64,000 bases of DNA from an uncultured Bacilli bacterium (GCA_934130165.1 CAKOXO010000003.1:1-64000); one strand, 5' to 3'. Numbered from the stretch's first letter, positions 44,074 through 53,830 are shown. Program-made: numbers and translations. Notes: a model not told the origin generated them from the letters alone.

Positions 44074-44332
44074 CAAATCTATATTTTTGTGAAACATCTG
44101 GATACTTATTATGATCAACCTCACTAAAGAACATATCAATAGGTCTTGCATAAATACCAAAATCTCCATATTGAGCTTGATAAATAACTAATTGTTCTCT
44201 TGTTTCTGAATGAGTTGCAAAAGTTAAAATTTTATACTTTTTATTTTTAAAATGATTGAATACACTAGCGTTATCTTTATCTTCTAAAATACTTGTAAAT
44301 TCTATATTTCTATCCTTGTTACTATATTGCAT
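44060..44332 (-). CDS. DUF1653 family protein
   Basis: This 90-residue protein has the DUF1653 core: FNHFKNKKYKILTFATHSET, LVIYQAQYGDFGIYARP and MFFSEVD. Function unknown; such domains occur alone or next to nucleotide-processing genes. It follows polC by 11 bases behind a perfect AAGGAG site, so it is likely co-transcribed with polC. Confidence 0.85.
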   Translation of the reverse strand: MQYSNKDRNIEFTSILEDKDNASVFNHFKNKKYKILTFATHSETREQLVIYQAQYGDFGIYARPIDMFFSEVDHNKYPDVSQKYRFEKLD

Positions 44333-44343
44333 AATATTTCTCC

Positions 44344-47300
44344 TTAAAATAGTGATAATTGATTTGATTCTGGTAAATCTTTTAATACACCCATTTCCAC
44401 CATTTTCTCAACTAATGTTTTTGATACTTTTCCTCTAGTTTGAACATCTTCAATACTTAAGAATGGTTTTTTATCTCTTTCTCTTACAAGATTTTCTGCA
44501 ACTGTATTTCCTAGACCATCTATTGAGTTAAATGGCGGATAAATTTCTGTATCATTTACTGCTACCCAAACAGTTGCCTCACTTTTATATAAATCCACGT
44601 TCAAAAATTTAATTCCTCGAGCTGTTGCTTCTAGAGCCACTTTTAAACTTTCGGCTTGACCATTTTCTTTGTTTGTTGCTTCATACCCTTTTGCTTGAAT
44701 ATCTAAAATTCTTTCTTTTATTTTATCGTAGCCCTTTATCATCGCCTCTACATCAACATCAGTTGCTTTAGAAGTATACCATGAAGCATAAAAATATACA
44801 GGCATATGAACTTTATACCAAGCAATTCTAAAAGCACTTATTACATATGCGGCTGCATGTGCTTTTGGGAACATATATTTAATTTTAGCACAAGAATTTA
44901 TAAACCACTCTGGTATATTAGCTTCTTGCATTGTTTTAACGTGTTCTTTCCAGGTATCAGGTTCTTTAGAAGCTTTTCCTTTTCTTACAAATTCCATTAT
45001 TTTAAATGCTTTTATTGGTTTTACATTGTGATACATCAAATAAACCATAATATCATCACGACAGCCAATAGTATCTTTAAATGGTACTATGTTATTTTGA
45101 ATTAATTCTTGTGCATTACCAAGCCAAACATCGGTACCATGAGAAAGACCAGATATTTTTATAAGTTCAGCAAAAGTAGTTGGTTTTGTATCCTCTACCA
45201 ATTTTATAGTAAATGCTGTACCAAACTCTGGAATTCCTAATGTTCCTGTATTACACATAATTTGATCAGTTGTTACCCCAAGTGCCTTAGTAGATGTGAA
45301 AATACTCATCGTATCTTTATCATCTAAAGGTACCTTCATAATGTCTGTTTTTGATTGAAGTTGAATAAGTCTTAACTGTGTTGGATCAGAATGTCCTAAA
45401 ATATCTAGTTTTAATACACATTGATCAATTGCATGGTAATCAAAATGGGTTGTTCTCCATTCTTTATTTATATCATCTGCAGGAAATTGGAATGGAGTAA
45501 AATCAAATACATCCATATAATCTGGAATAACAACTATTCCACCTGGATGCTGTCCCGTGGTTCTTTTAACACCAGTACATCCCATGGCAAGACGTTCAAC
45601 CTCAGCAGTTCTCATATCTTCAATTCCGTGTTCTTCACAATATCCTTTAACAAATCCAAAAGCGGTTTTATCAGCAACTGTACCAATAGTTCCAGCACGA
45701 TAAACATTATCTTCACCAAATAATACTTTAGTGTAAGCATGGGCACTTGCTTGATTTAAATCAGAAAAGTTCAAATCTATATCTGGAACTTTGTCAGCAT
45801 TAAATCCTAGGAAAGTAGCAAAAGGCATGTCTTGTCCATCCTTTATCATTGGAATATGACAATTTGGACACTCTTTATCAGGCAGGTCAAACCCAGATGA
45901 ATACGTTGCTCCTAAAGAGGTTCCATTATCATCATCAAATATACTAAGTTTACACTTTTCACATCTATAATGGGCAGGAAGTGGATTTACTTCTGTAATT
46001 CCCATCATCGTTGCTACGAAACTTGAACCAACAGATCCACGAGAACCAACTAGATAACCCTCATCATTTGAATGTTTAACAAGTCTTTGAGCAATTAGAT
46101 ATATAGGGTCAAATCCTCCACCAATAATTCCACCAAGTGATTTATTTAATTCTTTATCTAAATCTTCACTAGACAATTCTTCAGTACTATTTTCCTTAAT
46201 ACTATTTCTAATTAGTTCTTTAACTGAATCAAATCCATCTAATATTACTTGATGTAGTCTTTTGAAAGATTCTTCTTCTTGTTTTTCTTCTTCAAAATTT
46301 TCTTTTTCTAATTTTTCTTTAATTGTCTTTAATACAATATCTCCATATAATTCAGTAGCAATACGTTCTTCTATATAATGAGGCAAGTTATCACCATACC
46401 ATGAACTAGCTTTAGTATAAACTAAATCTGTAACAACTCTAGGACAATCTAGATAACTTTTCCCGTCATCACTTTTTACACGTGGAGAAAAAGGAATTCC
46501 CCCTGTATCAATTATAACTTCTACTATATCAACAAGTTTTGCTATTTCATTTGGATTATCAATTACTATTTTATGAATTAATTCTTCATCATTTAAAAAT
46601 TTGAAATCATTTAACATCTCATCAGTAGTTCTAAAATGATTTGATGGTATTTCTTTTATATTTTTACGGGCAAGAGGATGTCTACCACCACCCGGAACTT
46701 TTTGATTAACTATTATCTCCCTATATATTTTATCATCTCTGGTTAGATGATGAACGTCACCAGTTGCAACGATATATTTACCAGCTTCTTCTGTAACTCT
46801 TATTATTTTTTGAATATTAGCAGCAAGTTCAGCTTCATTTGCAAAATCACCTGATTGAATTAAATGATTATAACACTCTAATGGTTGAACCTCTACATAA
46901 TCATAGAATCTAATTAAATTAGAAAGTTCATCGTCACTTTTACTTCTAGCCTGTGTAAATATTTCACTTTCATAACAACCACTACCAACAAGTAAGCCTT
47001 CCCTATGCTTTTCTATTTCACTTCTAAGGATTCTAGGCGTTTTATATAAGTATGTAGTATTAGATAAGGAAACTATTTTAAATAAGTTTTTAAGGCCTGT
47101 TTTATTTCTTACTAATAAGTTGACATGGTAACTTCTACCATATTTATGAATCTCATCCTTAGATACTAACTCATCTAATTGATTCATATTTTCTATATTT
47201 CTATTATCTAGTTTTTCCATCATTTTATGAAATACTAAAGCCGTTCCTTCAGCATCATAATCTCCTCTATGATGAGCATTTTCATCCCAAGGAACATTAT

Positions 47301-48957
47301 ATCTTTTTACAAGTGCAGATAAAGAATGCCTAGCATAATTGTTATCAAGTGTCCTAGACAATTCTAAAGTATCAATAACTGGGTTAGTGAAAGTACCTAA
47401 ATTATATTTTTTATAGGCCATTTCAAGGAAAGATACATCAAATTTAGCATTATGGGCAACCATTGGTAAATCGCCAAACCATTCAATGAATCTTTTTACA
47501 GCATTTTCTTCATTATCTTTTCCTTCTAACATTTCATCAGTAATATTAGTTACATCAATAATTTTTTGTGGTAACTTTCTACCAGGATTAATTAGTTCAT
47601 CATACTTTTCAACTATTACCCCATCATGTATTTTTACAGCACCAATTTCAATAATTGAATCCGCACCACCAGCATTAAATCCAGTTGTTTCAAAGTCAAA
47701 GACAACATAAGTCTGCTCCAACATGTTTTTATTATTTGGTCTTGTAACAATATTTACTGTATCATCTATTAAAGTTAGTTCAGCACCATAAATAACTTTA
47801 AATGGTTCTTCCCCTTCTTTTAATTTTTTGTTATAAGAGGTAATAAAATTAAATACATGTGGGAAAGCTTGAGTTCCATTATGGTCCGTTATTGCTATAG
47901 CCTTATGTCCCCATTTAATAGCTTGTTTGATAAGTGCTTCTTCTGAGACAACTCCATCCATTTGACTCATTTTCGTATGGGTATGAAGTTCTACTCTTTT
48001 TTCTTCACTTAAATCCTTTATTTCTTCATCCTGATGCTCTACTTTTACAATATCTCTAGCATTTAGAACTAATTCTTTTGCAAAAGTATCATTTTTTGTA
48101 TATCCCCTAATCTTAACCCAAGTACCTGATTTCAATTCTTTTTGTAATCTTTTATATTCATCATCATCTCTTACGAATACTTTGCAATAAATACTATCAG
48201 AATAATCTGTAATTTTAAGAGTAATTATTTTAAAATCTGTTTTAGATGATTCAAAGTAATCAACACCAAAGATATTAGCCTCAACGACAACGTTGTTATC
48301 CTCACCGATTAAGGTTTTAATCCTTATTGGATTATCTTTGATACTTCTTCCTAAAATACTATTTGGATCTTTTTCCGCTCTTTTATTATATGTTTTTGGT
48401 TTTGTCTCAATTTTTTCTTCTTTTTTTATACTATCAACCTTAATATCAGTTTCCAAGTCATGTTTTATTTCATTAGAAATATCATTATCTTTTCTTATTT
48501 CAATATTAATATCCTCATCATAGCCAAATCTTTTATAAAAATCTGTAATTTTATTTTTACATTTTAATAACTTTTCTCTTTCTATATTATTGGTTGCTAT
48601 TAAAATTAACTTATCATCTTCTATCTTTAGTGATTCTTTATAAATTTCTAGAACCATCAAATCATTCTTTAATAATTTTAGTAAGTAAGGATAATAGTTT
48701 AATAAGTAACTAACATTTTTGTTTTTTATTTTATATATAACTTTATAATTTTCGATGGTTTTATCTATAGTAGGAAGTTTAGCCTCTAATTCTTCAACAA
48801 TTTCCAAATCAAAATAATCATTATTTTCTAACACTACAGTACATGCATTTTTTGACTTTGTAATAATTATTTTAACTAGTGTTGCCTTTTTAAAATGATA
48901 ATAATTTTCACTACTAAAATTTATTTTATCAAGTAATAATTTCATTTTTTCTTCCAT
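44344..48957 (-). CDS. polC: DNA polymerase III alpha subunit, PolC type
   Basis: The main replicative polymerase of low-GC Gram-positives, about 1537 residues. Order: N-terminal domains, OB-fold (about 215-320), PHP domain (VELHTHTKMSQMDGVVSEEA) split by the 3'-5' exonuclease (VVFDFETTGFNAGGADSIIE), then the polymerase (GYLVGSRGSVGSSFVATMMG; NFSDLNQ; TGQHPGGIVVIP). It is about 100 residues longer than Bacillus PolC; an acidic, Lys/Glu-rich insertion lies at about residues 880-940, before the GGGFDPIYLIAQRLVKHS helix. The ATG at 48955-48957 follows GGGGGA; the frame extends five codons upstream to a TTG. Confidence 0.97.
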   Translation of the reverse strand: MEEKMKLLLDKINFSSENYYHFKKATLVKIIITKSKNACTVVLENNDYFDLEIVEELEAKLPTIDKTIENYKVIYKIKNKNVSYLLNYYPYLLKLLKNDLMVLEIYKESLKIEDDKLILIATNNIEREKLLKCKNKITDFYKRFGYDEDINIEIRKDNDISNEIKHDLETDIKVDSIKKEEKIETKPKTYNKRAEKDPNSILGRSIKDNPIRIKTLIGEDNNVVVEANIFGVDYFESSKTDFKIITLKITDYSDSIYCKVFVRDDDEYKRLQKELKSGTWVKIRGYTKNDTFAKELVLNARDIVKVEHQDEEIKDLSEEKRVELHTHTKMSQMDGVVSEEALIKQAIKWGHKAIAITDHNGTQAFPHVFNFITSYNKKLKEGEEPFKVIYGAELTLIDDTVNIVTRPNNKNMLEQTYVVFDFETTGFNAGGADSIIEIGAVKIHDGVIVEKYDELINPGRKLPQKIIDVTNITDEMLEGKDNEENAVKRFIEWFGDLPMVAHNAKFDVSFLEMAYKKYNLGTFTNPVIDTLELSRTLDNNYARHSLSALVKRYNVPWDENAHHRGDYDAEGTALVFHKMMEKLDNRNIENMNQLDELVSKDEIHKYGRSYHVNLLVRNKTGLKNLFKIVSLSNTTYLYKTPRILRSEIEKHREGLLVGSGCYESEIFTQARSKSDDELSNLIRFYDYVEVQPLECYNHLIQSGDFANEAELAANIQKIIRVTEEAGKYIVATGDVHHLTRDDKIYREIIVNQKVPGGGRHPLARKNIKEIPSNHFRTTDEMLNDFKFLNDEELIHKIVIDNPNEIAKLVDIVEVIIDTGGIPFSPRVKSDDGKSYLDCPRVVTDLVYTKASSWYGDNLPHYIEERIATELYGDIVLKTIKEKLEKENFEEEKQEEESFKRLHQVILDGFDSVKELIRNSIKENSTEELSSEDLDKELNKSLGGIIGGGFDPIYLIAQRLVKHSNDEGYLVGSRGSVGSSFVATMMGITEVNPLPAHYRCEKCKLSIFDDDNGTSLGATYSSGFDLPDKECPNCHIPMIKDGQDMPFATFLGFNADKVPDIDLNFSDLNQASAHAYTKVLFGEDNVYRAGTIGTVADKTAFGFVKGYCEEHGIEDMRTAEVERLAMGCTGVKRTTGQHPGGIVVIPDYMDVFDFTPFQFPADDINKEWRTTHFDYHAIDQCVLKLDILGHSDPTQLRLIQLQSKTDIMKVPLDDKDTMSIFTSTKALGVTTDQIMCNTGTLGIPEFGTAFTIKLVEDTKPTTFAELIKISGLSHGTDVWLGNAQELIQNNIVPFKDTIGCRDDIMVYLMYHNVKPIKAFKIMEFVRKGKASKEPDTWKEHVKTMQEANIPEWFINSCAKIKYMFPKAHAAAYVISAFRIAWYKVHMPVYFYASWYTSKATDVDVEAMIKGYDKIKERILDIQAKGYEATNKENGQAESLKVALEATARGIKFLNVDLYKSEATVWVAVNDTEIYPPFNSIDGLGNTVAENLVRERDKKPFLSIEDVQTRGKVSKTLVEKMVEMGVLKDLPESNQLSLF

Positions 48958-48970
48958 AATATATTCCCCC

Positions 48971-48998
48971 AAAAAATAAGTTTCAAAGTGAAACTTAT
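48971..48998 (-). terminator. Terminator before polC
   Basis: ATAAGTTTCA-ctt-TGAAACTTAT followed by TTTTTT on the minus strand; contains the stop of the gene at 48995. Confidence 0.8.
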
Positions 48999-49834
48999 AT
49001 AATTTCTAATTCATCGATTTTTACTATGTGTTTTTGGTTTCTAATACAAAAATCTATAAATGCATATAAGTCTATTTTCTTTAGTTGACGTTCATAAGTA
49101 TATTTTGATATATCAAAGGAAATTCTATCTCTTGCCATATATTCATTTAATTTATCTTTCTCTACTCCTAAATACATTAACCAATATGGATATATTTGCC
49201 TTTTTAGATATTTTAAAGTGTTATCTCCTGTTAAATAATGGGTTCTATTAGTCATTCTTGTTGCAAATTCATTTAAAATTGCAAGTTCTACAATAGCTTT
49301 TACTATATCACTATATTCTTCTTGGTAATTATTAAGCTCTTTTCTAACTATTCTATATACTAAATTTATAATTGTATTAATAGGATGTTCCTCATCTAAT
49401 CTCTTACCCCAAACAATAGTGTTTACTTTGCTATTTTTAACAGTTGTACTATCAATTATGTCTAGTTGTTCACATACTACTAAAACATGGTATAGTTTAA
49501 TATCAAATCTTAATATATCTTTTAACTCTTTAATAGCTACCTTTTTATTTTCATCCCAAGTTTTTAATAGTTTCATTCTAAACTTATCAGTTTCTTTTTT
49601 TATTTTTTCATAATTTTTATTTTCTAAAACAATATTATAGATTGTATCATCATCTGGTATAAAATTTTTAGGATCTTTCAAAATCAATAGATTGTCTTTA
49701 AATGTTTTATTATATTCATTCTTATAATTTATCCAAATTTTTTGTTTAAATTTGTGAATATTTTCTGATATTGATGCTTGAAATAACAAATTCCAAATTA
49801 ATACATAATCATTAACTACAAATTTTAAATTCAT
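48995..49834 (-). CDS. Unknown 279-residue soluble protein
   Basis: No family recognised. It is all-helical looking, Lys-rich and without signal or membrane segment. Notable segments: DYVLIWNLLFQASISENIHK at the start, GKRLDEEHPINTIINLVYRI and AILNEFATRMTNRTHYLTGD in the middle. A terminator separates it from polC and another follows the HAD gene upstream, so it is its own unit. The ribosome site is AAGGATG. Confidence 0.75.
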   Translation of the reverse strand: MNLKFVVNDYVLIWNLLFQASISENIHKFKQKIWINYKNEYNKTFKDNLLILKDPKNFIPDDDTIYNIVLENKNYEKIKKETDKFRMKLLKTWDENKKVAIKELKDILRFDIKLYHVLVVCEQLDIIDSTTVKNSKVNTIVWGKRLDEEHPINTIINLVYRIVRKELNNYQEEYSDIVKAIVELAILNEFATRMTNRTHYLTGDNTLKYLKRQIYPYWLMYLGVEKDKLNEYMARDRISFDISKYTYERQLKKIDLYAFIDFCIRNQKHIVKIDELEII

Positions 49835-49880
49835 AATTCCACATCCTTACTACACGTTATAAATATAATATATCATAAAT

Positions 49881-49904
49881 AAAAAGAAAAGTAATTACTT
49901 TTCT
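49881..49904 (-). terminator. Terminator after the HAD phosphatase gene
   Basis: AGAAAAGT-aatt-ACTTTTCT then TTTTTA on the minus strand. Confidence 0.75.
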
Positions 49905-50697
49905 AATCTTTATAAACTTTTTTTAAATAGTATTCAACACCCTTGTTGTCATTATCAAGGGTTACTAAATGAGATATTTTTTTTAGTTTATCGACCGCAT
50001 TTCCCATAGCTATTCCCATACCCGACTTTTTAATTATTTCTATATCGCTAGAACAACTACCAAAAGAAATGATTTCACTCTTTGTAATCTTTTCACGTTT
50101 AAGTATTTTTTCTAAACCACTTAACATGGAGGCTTCCTTATCAGTTATTTCTATTAAATACTTGTTGTTACTATCACAAACATTGATATTAATATTTAAT
50201 TCTAACATCTTTATCTCTTTTACTGCCTTCTTCAAATCATTTAGGAAATTAAAATGCAGTTCTATCTTATATATATTTTTCTTATTTTCTTCTAAAAATT
50301 CATCTTTATTAGTAATTTTTCTAACGTCGTAATTGTATTTGGAAACACTTCCGTCATCGAAAAAATTCCAAATATTATTATTTATTAAGTAAATACTTGC
50401 TTTATCATAAAATTCTTTAATTATCTTTTTAATTGTTCTAATTCCAATATTTTTCTTAAAAATAACTTTTTGCTTTATAACATCGTAGATATATGCACCA
50501 TTTGATGTTACTAAATAATCGCATATTGGGAAATCCCTATTATAATCTAGGACTGATTTCAAACATCGTCCAGTCGTAATAACAATTTTGATGTTATCTC
50601 TCCTTAATTTATCAAATAATAGTGCAGTTGAGGTTGGTATTACTTCTTCACTATCTATTAATGTATTATCAAAACTACATACTACTAACTTATACAT
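49903..50697 (-). CDS. HAD-superfamily (Cof-type) phosphatase
   Basis: This 264-residue protein begins KLVVCSFDNTLIDSEE, so the first catalytic Asp of the usual DxDxT motif is changed (SFDNT; the second Asp remains), then VITTGR (motif II Thr), a C2 cap domain and the C-terminal GSCSSDIEIIKKSGMGIAMG (motif IV, normally GD-xND). With the first Asp and the GDxxND motif altered, phosphatase activity is doubtful. It starts four bases after the PAP2 gene and is likely co-transcribed. Confidence 0.8.
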   Translation of the reverse strand: MYKLVVCSFDNTLIDSEEVIPTSTALLFDKLRRDNIKIVITTGRCLKSVLDYNRDFPICDYLVTSNGAYIYDVIKQKVIFKKNIGIRTIKKIIKEFYDKASIYLINNNIWNFFDDGSVSKYNYDVRKITNKDEFLEENKKNIYKIELHFNFLNDLKKAVKEIKMLELNININVCDSNNKYLIEITDKEASMLSGLEKILKREKITKSEIISFGSCSSDIEIIKKSGMGIAMGNAVDKLKKISHLVTLDNDNKGVEYYLKKVYKD

Positions 50698-50701
50698 AAA
50701 A

Positions 50702-51280
50702 TCATTCCTTTATGGTATCTTTAATCAATACTAAATATATTAGACCAAGTATATAGCCACCCAAAACATCAGTAAAATAATGAACCCCTAAATAGATTCT
50801 ACTAACACCTATAATTAAGATTAATATTGATAAAAGAATTATTAACAACCATTTTACACTATTTTTTTGAATCTTTCTATATATAAGTATAATTAAAAGC
50901 CCGTATAAGGTCATTGATAATGCAGCATGTGATGCAGGAAATGAAAAACTATCAGCATTTATCAAAATATGATTTGGCCTAGGTCTTTTTATTATTACTT
51001 TTATTACTAAATCAAATATTTTCATAGGAATAACAGATATTGGAATAATTAAATAACTTTTATTTTTGAAAAATATACTAATAATTACTCCTATGATTAA
51101 ACACCAAAGAAAGTTTCCAAGTTTTGTTACTAATTTAAAAAACATTGTTAGGTTAGTGTTTCTTAAATTTTCAATATAACAATTAAAAATCTCATCTATA
51201 TTTAAAAAGTTTATATCTATAGCTAGTATTAATAATAAAAATATTATTATCATTAAAATTACCATTATTCTTTTTTTCAT
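50702..51280 (-). CDS. PAP2-family membrane phosphatase
   Basis: This 192-residue protein has about six membrane helices and the three PAP2 motifs: KVIIKRPRPN, FPASHAALSM (PSGH region; here PASH) and SRIYLGVHYFTDVLGG. Such enzymes remove phosphate from lipid carriers such as undecaprenyl pyrophosphate or from phosphatidic acid. Role in recycling undecaprenyl pyrophosphate is plausible. Start behind AGGTG. Confidence 0.88.
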   Translation of the reverse strand: MKKRIMVILMIIIFLLLILAIDINFLNIDEIFNCYIENLRNTNLTMFFKLVTKLGNFLWCLIIGVIISIFFKNKSYLIIPISVIPMKIFDLVIKVIIKRPRPNHILINADSFSFPASHAALSMTLYGLLIILIYRKIQKNSVKWLLIILLSILILIIGVSRIYLGVHYFTDVLGGYILGLIYLVLIKDTIKE

Positions 51281-51305
51281 AATTTCACCTATAAATTATT
51301 ATAAA

Positions 51306-51333
51306 CAAAAAAAGCAGCTTTATAAAGTTGCTT
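51306..51333 (-). terminator. Terminator after the tail-anchored protein gene
   Basis: AAGCAACTTTATAAAGCTGCTT type stem (one mismatch) followed by seven T on the minus strand. Confidence 0.75.
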
Positions 51334-52213
51334 AAAATTTATAATAAAGATAATATGCCGTTGCAGCAATTACTGCAATTAAAATCAATATTAATAAAAC
51401 TTTTACTATTATAGGTACTTTTTTGTCTTCTACATCACTAAAATCAAAATCCTTATCTGATAAATCCATTGATTTTGTATAAAATGAATTATCCATATCT
51501 TTTAGTACCTCTGATTCTTTATTATCAGTTATTTTTTTTGCTTCATCAATTTTCTTTATTGATTGTTTATCTAAAATTTCTTGTGACAAATCTAATTGTT
51601 CATCTTCACTCTTTTTATCAGCTGGGTCTACTTTATCTTGTACTGTAGTTGCCATCAAGTCACTCAATAGGTCAACACTAGCTTCTTTTGAAATTTCTCC
51701 TGCTAAAGTTTTAGAAGTTATTGTATCTATTAATCCCCTTAATTCATTTTCATCTGGCTTAATACTTTTATTTTTTTCTTTTCGATATTTTTCTAGTTCC
51801 TCAGGATTTAAGTTAGCTAGAATATTATAGTTAGTATTTTTAAGATTTCTTTTTTCCTCTAATTCATCTTTTTCTTTTCTGTTAGCCTTTGCTTGTTCTA
51901 TAACACTGTTAATATCATATACTCTATTCTCATGATCTTGATATAAATGATTAAATTCATCTAACTCTTTTTTTATTTTTGGTCTTTCTTCAGTATATTT
52001 ATATTCTTTAATGGTTTGATAACCTTCTCTAGTACGATATTTTTTTCTAGCATCATCTAATGACACTGCATTTATATTACTTACATCTGTAAAGTTAGTG
52101 TACTTAGTATTTGTTCCAACATTTTGATATAATTCCTTATTTTTTTGCTGTCTACTAGAACAATTTGAATTATTTTTATCTAGGTCAATATATCTGTCCA
52201 TTCTACTTCTCAT
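51332..52213 (-). CDS. Tail-anchored cytoplasmic protein, unknown
   Basis: This 293-residue, highly charged protein is mostly helical and disordered (for example DELEEKRNLKNTNYNILANL, then NPEELEKYRKEKNKS) and ends in one membrane helix (VPIIVKVLLILILIAVIAAT) with a short tail, so the bulk faces the cytoplasm. That build is seen in some division-associated or scaffold proteins of Bacilli, but I recognise no family. AAGGTG precedes the ATG by seven bases. Confidence 0.7.
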   Translation of the reverse strand: MRSRMDRYIDLDKNNSNCSSRQQKNKELYQNVGTNTKYTNFTDVSNINAVSLDDARKKYRTREGYQTIKEYKYTEERPKIKKELDEFNHLYQDHENRVYDINSVIEQAKANRKEKDELEEKRNLKNTNYNILANLNPEELEKYRKEKNKSIKPDENELRGLIDTITSKTLAGEISKEASVDLLSDLMATTVQDKVDPADKKSEDEQLDLSQEILDKQSIKKIDEAKKITDNKESEVLKDMDNSFYTKSMDLSDKDFDFSDVEDKKVPIIVKVLLILILIAVIAATAYYLYYKF

Positions 52214-52289
52214 ACTATTTCACCTTCTTAATACAAGAATATCACATAAATAAAAAATAATTAATAAAATCATGAAATGTACTTTTTCC

Positions 52290-52318
52290 TTTACGTAAAG
52301 AATAATTTTAGATATAAT
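52290..52318 (+). promoter_or_regulatory. SigA-type promoter of the ferredoxin gene
   Basis: TTTACG (52290-52295), 17-base spacer, TATAAT (52313-52318). A 12-bp palindrome CTTTACGTAAAG (52289-52300) overlaps the -35. Confidence 0.65.
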
Positions 52319-52345
52319 TGTTAATGAAAGAAAGGAAGGAATAAT

Positions 52346-52534
52346 ATGAAAGTTAAAGTTAGTGAAGATTTATGCATCGGTTGTGGAGCTTGTGCTGCAA
52401 TATGTGATGAAGTATTTGAAATAAATGATGAAGGAATTTCAGAAGTTATCTCTGATGATATTTCTAACGATATGGAAGATGATGTAAAAGAAGCTATAGA
52501 ATCTTGTCCAACAGGAGCAATTATAGAAGAATAA
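52346..52534 (+). CDS. Ferredoxin (4Fe-4S)
   Basis: This 62-residue protein has CIGCGACAAICDEVF near the start and CPTGAI near the end, so three Cys of CxxCxxC plus a distant Cys-Pro give a single [4Fe-4S] cluster as in Bacillus-type ferredoxins. It is very acidic, with a DISNDMEDDV middle. AAGGAAGGA lies before the ATG; it has its own promoter and terminator. Confidence 0.92.
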   Translation: MKVKVSEDLCIGCGACAAICDEVFEINDEGISEVISDDISNDMEDDVKEAIESCPTGAIIEE

Positions 52535-52553
52535 ACTAAATTTTCTAACTAAT

Positions 52554-52593
52554 AAAAGGATTGAATCTTATAGATTTAATCCTTTTATTTTTA
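52554..52593 (+). terminator. Terminator after the ferredoxin gene
   Basis: AAAAGGATT / AATCCTTTT stem followed by ATTTTT. Confidence 0.7.
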
Positions 52594-52667
52594 CTAAATA
52601 CCCTATTAATTATTTAACAATTCCTTCTTTTTTAATTCTAATCTTACTTCTTTAACACATCACATTT

Positions 52668-53381
52668 CTATTTAGCTAATCCAAATATTTTAGCAACCTC
52701 TTTAGGAGATAATCTTCTATAATCTCCTGAGGTTAGACCCTGCAATGTAAAGATTCCAAAACGTTCTCTTTTTAACTTTAAAACCTCAAATCCTACAGCA
52801 TCAAACATTTTTTTAACTTGATGATTTCTTCCTTCATGTATAGTTACCTCAACCATTGAGGTATTGTTTTTTAAATCCGTCTTTCTTAACTTAACACGAC
52901 ATTTTTCAGTCTTTTTCCCATCTATTATAACACCATTTTTTAATTTATTTATCGCATCACCTTTAATAATTCCTCTTATTTTAGCAATATATACTTTATC
53001 AATTTTATTATTAGGATGCATCAAAATATTAGCAAATTCACCATCATTAGTTAATAAAAGTACTCCTGTTGTATCATAATCAAGTCTTCCTACTGGATAA
53101 ATTCTTTTATCAGTTTCTATTAAATCTACAACTGTTTTCCTATTTTTATCATCGCTTACTGAGGTTATTACTTCTCTTGGCTTATTTAAAAGATAATATT
53201 CTTTTTCTTCTTTTTTCAATAAATTACCCTCTACTATTATTCTTTCTTTACCACTAACTTTTGTTCCTAATTCTTTTACTATTTTCCCATCAACTTCTAC
53301 TTTTCCTTCTCTAATAAGATCTTCAGCTTTACGCCTAGATGTATATCCAGCCTCAGCAATATATTTTTGTAAACGTTCCAT
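52668..53381 (-). CDS. RsuA/RluB-type rRNA pseudouridine synthase
   Basis: This 237-residue protein has an S4 domain (MERLQKYIAEAGYTSRRKAE; KVEVDGKIVKELG) and the catalytic domain with GRLDYDTTGVLLLTNDG (catalytic Asp) and EGRNHQVKKMF. It modifies a uridine in 16S or 23S rRNA; the exact site cannot be told (RluB-like by the S4 and length). It is monocistronic, and AGAGGTG precedes the ATG. Confidence 0.9.
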   Translation of the reverse strand: MERLQKYIAEAGYTSRRKAEDLIREGKVEVDGKIVKELGTKVSGKERIIVEGNLLKKEEKEYYLLNKPREVITSVSDDKNRKTVVDLIETDKRIYPVGRLDYDTTGVLLLTNDGEFANILMHPNNKIDKVYIAKIRGIIKGDAINKLKNGVIIDGKKTEKCRVKLRKTDLKNNTSMVEVTIHEGRNHQVKKMFDAVGFEVLKLKRERFGIFTLQGLTSGDYRRLSPKEVAKIFGLAK

Positions 53382-53461
53382 AAAAACACCTCTTTTATTA
53401 TTTTAACTTAGATATATAAAATTATCAATCTAATATCTTTATATTTTGATAATAAAATTAG

Positions 53462-53489
53462 AACCAGATTGGTACTTTGTCATAACCTA
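53462..53489 (+). promoter_or_regulatory. Candidate late-sporulation (SigK-like) promoter
   Basis: AAC (53462-53464), 16 bases, CATAACCTA (53481-53489). It matches the element before the YjcZ-like gene at 30866-30893, including the identical 15 bases TTTGTCATAACCTAT. Confidence 0.55.
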
Positions 53490-53509
53490 TTTATAAAGGA
53501 GTGTTTTTT

Positions 53510-53830
53510 ATGAATGGGAATTATTATTCTGAATATCAATTTGATAACAATCAAATGATATACCCACAAGCAGTAGATATGTATCGTCAAGATAATACTA
53601 TGGTATATCCACAAGCTACTAATATGAATCCAAATGACGAAAGATTCTTTTGGGCACCATTTGTAGTTGGTGGTCTTGCTGGTACAGCATTAGGTTATGG
53701 TATTGCTAATAATAATCAAATAAATAGTAAAGGTGGATGCTGTATGCAACCAATGCCTTATTATCAACAGCCTATACCAGTATATCCGGCACCATACATG
53801 TATAGTAGTAGTAACAATTTCTATTATTAA
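53510..53830 (+). CDS. Tyr/Pro/Gln-rich coat-like protein
   Basis: This 106-residue protein has an internal repeat (MIYPQAVDM...MVYPQATNM), a Gly/Ala hydrophobic stretch FFWAPFVVGGLAGTALGYGI (about 42-61), a GGCCMQ pair and a Tyr/Pro-rich tail (MPYYQQPIPVYPAPYMYS). Such composition is usual in spore coat and similar structural proteins. The ATG at 53510-53512 lies six bases behind AAGGAGTG. The shared promoter with the YjcZ-like gene points to a sporulation role. Confidence 0.7.
   Translation: MNGNYYSEYQFDNNQMIYPQAVDMYRQDNTMVYPQATNMNPNDERFFWAPFVVGGLAGTALGYGIANNNQINSKGGCCMQPMPYYQQPIPVYPAPYMYSSSNNFYY

Noticed and set aside
44806..45105. Plus-strand open frames inside polC (44806-45105, 45421-45723)
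   Set aside because: They are antisense to conserved polymerase motifs and lack ribosome sites.
52289..52300. CTTTACGTAAAG at the ferredoxin promoter as a regulator site shared with 32607-32618
   Set aside because: The second occurrence is only partial and lies behind smc, so chance in AT-rich DNA is enough.
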